64,000 nt of DNA from Tenacibaculum sp. MAR_2009_124 (GTDB taxonomy: Bacteria > Bacteroidota > Bacteroidia > Flavobacteriales > Flavobacteriaceae). The translations under genes were made by a program, and so were the position numbers. The DNA lies in the NCBI RefSeq assembly GCF_900105455.1, contig NZ_FNSF01000005.1, forward strand, positions 682,001-746,000. The letters are read 5' to 3'. The notes under the pieces are model-generated. The model made no database searches. It was not told the DNA's origin and worked only from the letters and a program-made list of their open reading frames with translations. Positions 53,800-61,548 of the stretch are shown piece after piece; within the stretch, counting starts at the first letter, position 1, and each line of letters opens with the position of its first letter.

Positions 53800-54009
53800 T
53801 TAGAAGCTTTTTAAATCGCTTTTCATTAATAACGACGTGTTATTCTTATTCTATTGCATTTTTTTGAAATTATTTTCATATTTTTTTTCTTAATAAAAGT
53901 ACGCAGTACATATTATCAGCTTCCTCAAAGGAAACTATTTATTTTTGAATGCTAAACTAAATCTACGAAAGACATATTATAGCTATTATTGATTTCTTAT
54001 TTTTGCCGA

Positions 54010-54942
54010 ATGCTTGAGGTAAACCACATTTCATTTCAATACCCCAATCAAGAACAAACTCTTGAGAATATCAATTTCACTTTGAATAAAGGTGAGCATT
54101 TATGCATTATGGGTGAGAGCGGTTCAGGAAAATCTACGCTTCTTAAAATAATTTATGGGTTGTTAGATGTAAATCATGGAACACTTTACTGGAATGAAAA
54201 ACAAATTTTGGGTCCTGCCCATCATCTTGTTCCTGGAATGGACTTTTTTAAATATGTTGCTCAAGATTTTGATTTAATGCCTTATACAAGTGTTAGCGAA
54301 AATATTGCTAAATTCTTATCTCGATTTTATCCTGAAGAAACGCTAAAACGAACAAAAGAGTTATTGGAAGTTATTGAAATGTCGGAATTTGCTCATGTTA
54401 AAGTAAAGAATTTAAGTGGGGGGCAGCAACAAAGAGTGGCTATTGCAAGAGCTTTAGCCAAAGAACCTGAACTATTATTACTCGATGAACCCTTCAGTCA
54501 AATAGATAACTTTAAGAAAAATTCACTCAGAAGGAAGTTATTTAAATATTTAAAAGAAAAGGATATTGCTTGTATTGTTGCAACTCATGATGGAAACGAC
54601 GCCTTGTCTTTTGCCGATAAAATGATGGTAATAAGGAACCACATTATTATTGCCAATGACACTCCTGCCAATCTATATAAAAGTGTAAAAGAAAAATATG
54701 TTGCTGCTTTGTTCGACGACATCAATGAGGTAAGTATCGAAGGAAAAGTGCAATTATTATACCCACATCAATTTCAAGTTTCAAAAGAAGGATCGCTGAA
54801 CGTATCGGTCGTAACATCTTATTTTAAAGGCTCGCATTGGTTAATTGAATCTCTATATAATAATCAACCTTTGTTTTTTACAAACCCATCGAGTATTGAC
54901 GAAAAAAAAACAGTTCTGCTAAGAGTGCAAAACTGTTTATGA
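54010..54942 (+). CDS. ABC transporter ATP-binding protein
   Basis: 310 aa from ATG 54010 (MLEVNHISFQYPNQEQTLEN). Walker A GESGSGKST, signature LSGGQQQRVAIARALAKEPE, Walker B LLLLDEPFSQ, and switch His in VATHDG. The ~90-residue C-terminal extension could be a TOBE-like regulatory domain. No permease adjacent, so it pairs with a distant membrane part or acts alone. TATTTTTG lies directly before the ATG. Confidence 0.9.
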   Translation: MLEVNHISFQYPNQEQTLENINFTLNKGEHLCIMGESGSGKSTLLKIIYGLLDVNHGTLYWNEKQILGPAHHLVPGMDFFKYVAQDFDLMPYTSVSENIAKFLSRFYPEETLKRTKELLEVIEMSEFAHVKVKNLSGGQQQRVAIARALAKEPELLLLDEPFSQIDNFKKNSLRRKLFKYLKEKDIACIVATHDGNDALSFADKMMVIRNHIIIANDTPANLYKSVKEKYVAALFDDINEVSIEGKVQLLYPHQFQVSKEGSLNVSVVTSYFKGSHWLIESLYNNQPLFFTNPSSIDEKKTVLLRVQNCL

Positions 54943-55074
54943 TTAAAACAACTGATTCGATTGACATTCATCGTATATATAACAACCTTATACACAGTTA
55001 CCCTACCACTCTAATAGATTAGTTTCGAAGGATAGAACTTTCGAAGCAGAAGTTTATTGGATTATTGATTAACT

Positions 55075-55638
55075 CTAAAGCTTGAATCCTATTCTTAAAT
55101 GCAGATTTAAAGCAAGACCTCCAGAACCATTTAGTGAGTAATTTCTATTTTTAAAAACATAACCATATCCCATACCAATACCTGCTTCATAATTAATATA
55201 CTTTCCTATATTTCTTCTAATTCCCCAAGTAGGTATAATGGATATTCCATCTAAAACAACAACGTTATCATAATTAGAAATGGTAAACCAGCTGGGATTG
55301 TAAGATGTTTTTATTGATAGGAAATTCCCGCTATTTCCATCAATTCTTCTCGCCTTTTCTTGTCGTCTGTCCAAATTATAATACCAACGAGGCTCTAAAG
55401 TTACAACTGGTGTTAATAAAAAACCAGTTCTCTCATAATAACTTCCACCCCAAATTCCTCCATCTAATCCTAATTCGGTTCGTAAAACGAATGAATCGTT
55501 TAGCTTGCTTTCATTGTGTACCCAAATTCCTAAGAATCCTGTTTGTACACCAAAAATTGATTTTTCAACACTTGTTTTCTGGGAAAACCCAGCAATCGAA
55601 GACATCGATAGAAAAAAAATGAGTAAGTATTTGTTCAT
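55075..55638 (-). CDS. Outer-membrane beta-barrel-like protein
   Basis: A 187-aa exported protein (signal MNKYLLIFFLSMSSIAGFSQ) made of alternating strands ending LALNLHLRIGFKL, with terminal aromatic-hydrophobic pattern of outer-membrane barrels. Contains GGIWGGSYYERTGFLLTPVV. No specific function. Confidence 0.75.
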   Translation of the reverse strand: MNKYLLIFFLSMSSIAGFSQKTSVEKSIFGVQTGFLGIWVHNESKLNDSFVLRTELGLDGGIWGGSYYERTGFLLTPVVTLEPRWYYNLDRRQEKARRIDGNSGNFLSIKTSYNPSWFTISNYDNVVVLDGISIIPTWGIRRNIGKYINYEAGIGMGYGYVFKNRNYSLNGSGGLALNLHLRIGFKL

Positions 55639-55805
55639 AATAGTACGATTTAATTTTGCGAACTATTAACAAGAATCATTCCTTTTCATTTATTAATTAA
55701 AAAAGTTTCATTACTAATCAACTCCAAAACAGCATAAAAGCTAATTTTATTCAATGAAATGATTACTAATGAAACTAAGTTGTTTTCCTAAGGCTCAAAA
55801 CCTTC

Positions 55806-56372
55806 CTAGAAACTTGGCTTTTTCCAAAGTCGAAATGCTAAGCCAACTTGAAAGTAATTGAAATCGTAATTAATAGGTTCGTTTTTGTAAGTATACCCTC
55901 GACTAGTTAAACTATGAGAATATCGAACCGTTGCTGCAATGCCTTCAGTTATATTAACTCCTGCACCAATCATAAAGTTAATTCCTGAATTTCCCATGAA
56001 GGCTCTGTCTAGAATTACATCAAACATGGGGCCCGCTTGTAAAGAAATTTTTTCTGTAATAAAAAACTTTGTAATCAAAGGAATTGCAATCGTATTAAAG
56101 CCAATACCATCACTAAAGGACATTGTATATAAAAATTCTGGTTGCACATGGAATCTTTCGCTTAACTCAATATCAGCGAAAAAACCAACCATAAAACCAC
56201 TATTGTTATACTGACCAGCATCATCGCTTGGCATAGAGATTTGATAACTAGTATTGTTATAACCTATAATAATTCCTTTATCGTCAATACAGTTACATTT
56301 TCTGTATTGACCGTTTACATTAGTAATGACAGTTAAAAATAGAACTAGAAGAAAAATTTGCGTACATCTCAT
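55806..56372 (-). CDS. Porin-family outer-membrane beta-barrel protein
   Basis: A 188-aa protein with signal peptide (MRCTQIFLLVLFLTVITNVN) and strands typical of PorT-like small barrels (GFFADIELSERFHVQPEFLY, KISLQAGPMFDVILD, YFQVGLAFRLW). Two Cys near the mature N-terminus (RKCNCIDDKG). Confidence 0.82.
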   Translation of the reverse strand: MRCTQIFLLVLFLTVITNVNGQYRKCNCIDDKGIIIGYNNTSYQISMPSDDAGQYNNSGFMVGFFADIELSERFHVQPEFLYTMSFSDGIGFNTIAIPLITKFFITEKISLQAGPMFDVILDRAFMGNSGINFMIGAGVNITEGIAATVRYSHSLTSRGYTYKNEPINYDFNYFQVGLAFRLWKKPSF

Positions 56373-56464
56373 TTTAATGGGGGGATAAAATTTAACGCTG
56401 CGAATTTATTGGATCTAAGACCCAGTACAAATTTTGTAGTAGATTTGAAGTAGCTCTTTTTCTG

Positions 56465-56917
56465 TTAATCTATTCTTTCTATAACAATACTTTTATCTTT
56501 AAATTTCAAGCTGTCTTTTACCGTTTTTCCTAATAAAAGGCCTCCTATTGGAGATGAAACAGAAACGGCGAAGTAAGTATTACCAGAAAGTTTAATCTGT
56601 CCAGCGGAAATACTCAAAAAATAAGTTCCAAGATTTGTTTTAATCATACTTCCTAAACAACTTATATCTGATTTTTTTTGAACATCAATTTTCGCTAAAG
56701 TTTCTTTCATAAGCCTTATTCCTTCGAGCTGCTGTCCTGCTTTTTCCATTTCCAATTGTAACATGGCTCTTCCTGTTTCATGTTTATCGCCAGCAGAACT
56801 TTTAGTTTCAGACATCAACGCCTTCTTATTCGATTCTATCGTATTCTCAACAGTCTGTAATTGTTTATTCACAAACTCAACACATTCATTATATATTTCT
56901 TCTTTTAACTCTTCCAA
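56465..56917 (-). CDS. GreA/GreB-like C-terminal domain protein
   Basis: A 150-aa protein: helical coiled coil (1-75, SNKKALMSETKSSAGDKHET) and a C-terminal Gre-type domain (YFAVSVSSPIGGLLLGKTVK). The signature SPIGxxLLGK is that of Gre elongation factors; a full GreA has ~158 aa. May bind RNA polymerase. 14 bases downstream of the FAD oxidase gene. Confidence 0.85.
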   Translation of the reverse strand: MEELKEEIYNECVEFVNKQLQTVENTIESNKKALMSETKSSAGDKHETGRAMLQLEMEKAGQQLEGIRLMKETLAKIDVQKKSDISCLGSMIKTNLGTYFLSISAGQIKLSGNTYFAVSVSSPIGGLLLGKTVKDSLKFKDKSIVIERID

Positions 56918-56931
56918 ATTTATTAATTTAA

Positions 56932-58041
56932 TTATACCAATTCAGCCAATTCTTTTCCTACAATACTTCCAATCGCCACTCCCATTCCTCCTAATCTGAC
57001 TCCGCAATATACATTGTTTGAAATTTGCTTTATAATCGCCTTCTTTTGAGTACCTACGCCCATAATGCCGCTCCACCTATGCGCTATTTCTATCTTTTGA
57101 TTTGGTAAAATAGTTTCTTTGAGAATTTCTTCTAGTTTATTTTGTATTAATTTCGTTTGGTTGAAACTTGTGGTTTCTTCCGCCTTAAAATCGAGGTTTC
57201 TCCCACCTCCAAACAATATGCGATTATCAATATTTCTAAAATAATAATAGCCTTTGTCTAAATGAAACGTTCCTTTTATAAATAGGTTTTCAATTGGTTT
57301 TGTAATTAATACTTGTGCTCTTGCAGGTTTTACTTCTTCATTTAATAAACTTTTACTAAAACCATTTGTTGCCAGCAATAACTTTTCAGTTGTAAATTCA
57401 ACTCTGCTTGTTTTTATAGAAACACCGTTTAAATTATCATCAAATTTTATAACCTCGGTAGCGTTTATAATTTGAACACCTAAACTCATCACTTTCTTCA
57501 AAAGTTCTATAACCATTTTACCAGTATCTATTTGTCCTTCAAAAATATTGGTTATATAACTATTATAGATATTAGCAAAATTGAAAATATTTTTCTCTGT
57601 TTTAAAAACTGATCGTTTAAATAATGGATTGAGTAAGCTATTTATATCATTTTTCTTTTCTAAACATTCATCAAAAAGCTTCGAGTCTAAAAACAGTTCA
57701 TATCCTCCATTCTGTTGAAAATTAATCTTTTTATCACCCAGATTTTTCCTTAAAAGTTCCAATCCATTCCAACGTTTCTTCACCAGATTAAAAACCTCTT
57801 CTTCGGAATGGTTCTTCAGATCATCAATTAATTCAGAAAGGCTTCCAAAACATGCAAAACCAGCATTTTTACTACTAGCTCCTTGAGGTAACACTCCTTT
57901 TTCAAGAATTATAATCTTCGCTTTTGGATATTTCTGTTTAAGATATAAAGCACAGTTTAAACCTACTATCCCACTCCCTACAATAGTGAAGTTAACATTC
58001 GTAAACCACTCTTTTAATTCCCAATAACTATAACTCAACAT
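56932..58041 (-). CDS. FAD-dependent oxidoreductase (DAO family)
   Basis: A 369-aa protein: dinucleotide motif IVGSGIVGLNCALYLKQKYP, RWSGIMGVGTQKKAIIKQIS, and C-terminal GVRLGGMGVAIGSIVGKELA, the D-amino acid/glycine oxidase fold. Oxidises an amine substrate not identifiable here. Confidence 0.9.
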   Translation of the reverse strand: MLSYSYWELKEWFTNVNFTIVGSGIVGLNCALYLKQKYPKAKIIILEKGVLPQGASSKNAGFACFGSLSELIDDLKNHSEEEVFNLVKKRWNGLELLRKNLGDKKINFQQNGGYELFLDSKLFDECLEKKNDINSLLNPLFKRSVFKTEKNIFNFANIYNSYITNIFEGQIDTGKMVIELLKKVMSLGVQIINATEVIKFDDNLNGVSIKTSRVEFTTEKLLLATNGFSKSLLNEEVKPARAQVLITKPIENLFIKGTFHLDKGYYYFRNIDNRILFGGGRNLDFKAEETTSFNQTKLIQNKLEEILKETILPNQKIEIAHRWSGIMGVGTQKKAIIKQISNNVYCGVRLGGMGVAIGSIVGKELAELV

Positions 58042-58157
58042 TTTTTAATCAGTAATAAATTAGTATTTTGGCACACTACTTGACCAAACAATTATAATCC
58101 TCAGTTATAAAACGAGGAAAAACGGATGTGTAATTTAAATTTATTCCTGTGAAAATA

Positions 58158-58622
58158 ATGAAACTCTTCGGTATTTTATTTTTTGCTCTTGGTTTTACCC
58201 AATGTGCAAGTCAAAAGTTTGAAAACAAACCACCATTTACCATTACAAGCGCGGTTTACACCAATATTTCTGGTGGGATGCCAGGTAATAATTCGGTAGA
58301 TTTAAGGTTAACTTTTTCAACTAGTAAAGAAATTGAGTTTGATCAATTATTCTTTATAAATCGTACAACAAAAGCCGTTTTGGAAACAAAAGGTAAAGTA
58401 CAATATATTATAGGAAGATATAATACATCTCCTAAAAATTCAAAATATGACTTAGAGCTTCATGGAGATTCTAAGAAAGAATATGGAAATAAGCCTTCAT
58501 CAGAAAGTTTTCCTTTTAAATTAAAAGAAAATGAAGCCGTTCTAAGTTACAAAGATGGCAATAAGACTAAATACGTTAAAATAGAAAACATAAAGAAAGG
58601 AAAACGAATTTTTATGCAGTAA
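58158..58622 (+). CDS. Lipoprotein of unknown function
   Basis: 154 aa from ATG 58158 (MKLFGILFFALGFTQC, lipobox-like GFTQC). The mature region is beta-rich (FTITSAVYTNISGGMPGNNS) and ends basic (KKGKRIFMQ). No family recognised; an upstream GTG at 58149 adds three residues. Confidence 0.78.
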   Translation: MKLFGILFFALGFTQCASQKFENKPPFTITSAVYTNISGGMPGNNSVDLRLTFSTSKEIEFDQLFFINRTTKAVLETKGKVQYIIGRYNTSPKNSKYDLELHGDSKKEYGNKPSSESFPFKLKENEAVLSYKDGNKTKYVKIENIKKGKRIFMQ

Positions 58623-58646
58623 CTCGTTTTTCTTTCAAACAAACTT

Positions 58647-58684
58647 AAAAAGCGGCTAAAAATTAATTTTTAGCCGCTTTTTTA
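58647..58684. terminator. Bidirectional terminator
   Basis: AAAAAGCGGCTAAAAATT / AATTTTTAGCCGCTTTTT, between convergent genes. Confidence 0.93.
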
Positions 58685-58704
58685 ATACAATTATCTATTG
58701 TATT

Positions 58705-59613
58705 TTATTTGTTCAGAGCAACATCTGATCTTCTGTTTTTTGCTCTTCCTTTCTTTGTTTTATTGTCTGCAATGGGCGTCGTTTCACCTTTTGAAATTGC
58801 TTTTAAACGATCTTCTAAAATTCCACTCTTCGTAAAGTAGTCTTTTAAGAAATTCGCTCTTTCTTGCCCTAAATACATATTTCTTTTTGCACTACCTGTG
58901 TTATCAGTATGTCCAGTTATTAAGCAAAAAGACTGATCAACCTTATCTAAATAAGTAGAAATGTTTACAATTTTTCTACGCTGACTAGGATCTAGCTTTA
59001 TTTTAGTTTTCCCTGTTTCAAAATTTAAAACTAGTGGGTTTTCCTCAATATCTTTAATAATACTAGCTAATAGTTTTGAATAATCTTTTGATTTTCCAAC
59101 ACTTAATTTTAAAGGTTTTTTAATATTATCATCTTCATCTACTTCTAAATCATCTCTTAACTCACCTTTAACATCAATTAATTTTGTAGGAATTCCCTTT
59201 TTTGAAACATAATTTTTAAACGAAATGGCTCTTGCTAAACCTACATTTGGAAACACTGAGTTATTGGTTTCATCACTTGTATAATACGATATAATTGACA
59301 ACGATTTTTCTTTTTCCGAAACTAAATATTCCTTTAACTGATCAAGTTTTTCGTCTAGCTCTTCCGATACTGATGAATTAAAAGTAATGCTAGATTTTTT
59401 AAACTTTACTCCTCCATTCACTGGAATAGTGATGTTGCCATCAGCATCTAAAACTCCAAAACTTATTGAAGGCTTTGGCTCTTCTTTCGGAGGTTCTGGT
59501 ATTTCTACTTTGGCTTCCTTAACAACCTCATCATTACAACAAAGTTTCCAACCAAAATACGCACCAAGAAGTATAACAAGTAAAATTCCAATTAGGTAAA
59601 ATATTCTCTTCAT
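58705..59613 (-). CDS. OmpA-family protein
   Basis: 302 aa from ATG 59611 (MKRIFYLIGILLVILLGAYF, an anchor or signal). Contains two OmpA-like segments: about 70-160 (degenerate) and 200-300 (FETGKTKIKLDPSQRRKIVN, LITGHTDNTGSAKRNMYLGQ, RRSDVALNK), which bind peptidoglycan. Anchors the envelope. Confidence 0.9.
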   Translation of the reverse strand: MKRIFYLIGILLVILLGAYFGWKLCCNDEVVKEAKVEIPEPPKEEPKPSISFGVLDADGNITIPVNGGVKFKKSSITFNSSVSEELDEKLDQLKEYLVSEKEKSLSIISYYTSDETNNSVFPNVGLARAISFKNYVSKKGIPTKLIDVKGELRDDLEVDEDDNIKKPLKLSVGKSKDYSKLLASIIKDIEENPLVLNFETGKTKIKLDPSQRRKIVNISTYLDKVDQSFCLITGHTDNTGSAKRNMYLGQERANFLKDYFTKSGILEDRLKAISKGETTPIADNKTKKGRAKNRRSDVALNK

Positions 59614-59668
59614 TTTCAAAAAAATTAAAATTAAATAGTTTTCATCTATTGGAAACAAATGTAAAAAA

Positions 59669-59693
59669 AAGTCACATCAAAACGATGTGACTT
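59669..59693 (-). terminator. Terminator after the aldehyde dehydrogenase
   Basis: AAGTCACATC / GATGTGACTT with TTTTTTTT on the minus strand. Confidence 0.93.
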
Positions 59694-59719
59694 TCAATAT
59701 AACTTATTCAAATACTGCA

Positions 59720-61261
59720 TTATAGATCAAATTTTATTCCTTGAGCTAATGGTAAATCTGCTGTATAATTGATTGTATTCGTTTGGCGACGCATGTATAC
59801 TTTCCAAGCATCAGAACCAGACTCTCGTCCTCCTCCAGTTTCCTTTTCTCCACCAAAAGCACCTCCAATTTCGGCTCCTGAAGTCCCAATATTTACATTA
59901 GCAATCCCACAATCAGAACCAGCATGAGATAAGAAACGTTCAGCTTCACGTAAATTATTCGTCATAATTGCCGATGATAATCCTTGAGCCACTCCATTTT
60001 GAACGGCAATTGCATTTTCAACACCTCCTGAGTACTTTAGTAGATATAATACTGGAGCAAATGTTTCATGTTGAACAATTTTAAATTCATTTGATGCTTC
60101 GGCAATAGCCGGCTTTACATAGCACCCGCTTTCATAACCTTCTCCTTCAAGTACCCCTCCTTCAACAACAATATTTCCGCCTTCATTAACAACGTTTTCC
60201 AAAGCCGCCTTGTACATTTCAACAGCATCAGTATCAATTAATGGTCCAACGTGGTTATTTTGATCTAAAGGGTTTCCTATTTTTAATTGTTTGTAAGCAT
60301 CGGCTACTGCGTTTTTTACCTGATCATATACAGACTCGTGTATGATTAAACGACGTGTTGAGGTACAACGCTGTCCAGCAGTCCCTACCGCTCCAAAAAC
60401 AGCTCCAATAACTGTCATTTTTATATCAGCGTCAGGAGTTACTATAATAGCATTGTTTCCACCTAGTTCAAGTAAAGATTTACCTAAACGACCTGCTACT
60501 TCTTTCGCTACTATTTTACCCATACGAGTAGAACCGGTAGCAGAAACTAAAGGAATCCTTGTATCTTTCGAAAGAAATTCACCTACTTTATAATCACCGT
60601 TTATTAAACACGAAATACCTTCAGGTAAATTATTTTCCTTTAAAACTTCCGCGATAATATTTTGACATGCTACTCCACATAAAGGCGTTTTTTCAGAAGG
60701 CTTCCAAACGCATACATCACCACAAATCCAAGCTAAAGCTGTATTCCATGCCCATACCGCCACTGGAAAATTAAAAGCCGAAATAATTCCTACAACTCCT
60801 AATGGATGGTACTGTTCATACATTCTGTGTCCTGGACGTTCAGAATGCATAGTTAAGCCATGTAATTGACGTGATAGACCAACTGCAAAATCGCAGATAT
60901 CAATCATTTCTTGAACTTCTCCAAGCCCTTCTTGGTATGATTTACCCATTTCATAAGAAACAAGCTTACCTAAAGCCTCTTTTTTCTCTCTTAACTTCTC
61001 TCCAAACTGACGAACAATTTCACCTCGCAGAGGAGCTGGCATTACTTTAAATGTACTGAACGCATTTGTAGCTGCTGCCATTACTTTTTCATAATCTTCT
61101 CTAGTTGAAGCCTTAACCTTTCCTATTAACTTACCATCTACTGGTGAATATGATTCAATAACTTCACCGTTAGAAAAATTTACTGTTCCTGTAGATGTTC
61201 CTTCGTTTATTTCTTGTAAGCCTAAGTCTTGAATGGCCTTATCAATACCAAAATCAGTCAT
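59720..61261 (-). CDS. amaB: Aldehyde dehydrogenase, ALDH7 (L-piperidine-6-carboxylate dehydrogenase) type
   Basis: A 513-aa NAD-dependent dehydrogenase with catalytic Cys in GQRCTSTRRLIIHESVYDQV, Glu in LLELGGNNAIIVTPDADIKM and NAD site SATGSTRMGKIVAKEVAGRL. Similar to ALDH7A1/AmaB, which oxidises the semialdehyde of lysine breakdown. The gene symbol is from family resemblance only. Confidence 0.88.
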   Translation of the reverse strand: MTDFGIDKAIQDLGLQEINEGTSTGTVNFSNGEVIESYSPVDGKLIGKVKASTREDYEKVMAAATNAFSTFKVMPAPLRGEIVRQFGEKLREKKEALGKLVSYEMGKSYQEGLGEVQEMIDICDFAVGLSRQLHGLTMHSERPGHRMYEQYHPLGVVGIISAFNFPVAVWAWNTALAWICGDVCVWKPSEKTPLCGVACQNIIAEVLKENNLPEGISCLINGDYKVGEFLSKDTRIPLVSATGSTRMGKIVAKEVAGRLGKSLLELGGNNAIIVTPDADIKMTVIGAVFGAVGTAGQRCTSTRRLIIHESVYDQVKNAVADAYKQLKIGNPLDQNNHVGPLIDTDAVEMYKAALENVVNEGGNIVVEGGVLEGEGYESGCYVKPAIAEASNEFKIVQHETFAPVLYLLKYSGGVENAIAVQNGVAQGLSSAIMTNNLREAERFLSHAGSDCGIANVNIGTSGAEIGGAFGGEKETGGGRESGSDAWKVYMRRQTNTINYTADLPLAQGIKFDL

Positions 61262-61548
61262 TTATTTTAAAGTTTAATTATAAATTGTACTTTTATTGAA
61301 ACAAAGCTACAAATAAATTAGTTTTATAATAATTAAACAATTAAAAGAATTATGTTTGATTTTAAAACAAATTGTTTAATTAGTAAAAGTCACCTGTACT
61401 ATAACATACAGATGACCCTATTAAATTTAAAAGCTTATTTAAACTTTCGCTACTTTGTTACATCAGTTTAGCATACCAAATGCCCTTCACATGAAATACC
61501 TTATGATATAAATAAGACAGCCTATCACCTTTAAATTCATTTCAAAAA

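Noticed and set aside
61388..61416. Hairpin GTCACCTGTA...TACAGATGAC as terminator
   Set aside because: Imperfect stem, no T run, and about 130 bases from the nearest stop codon; insufficient support.
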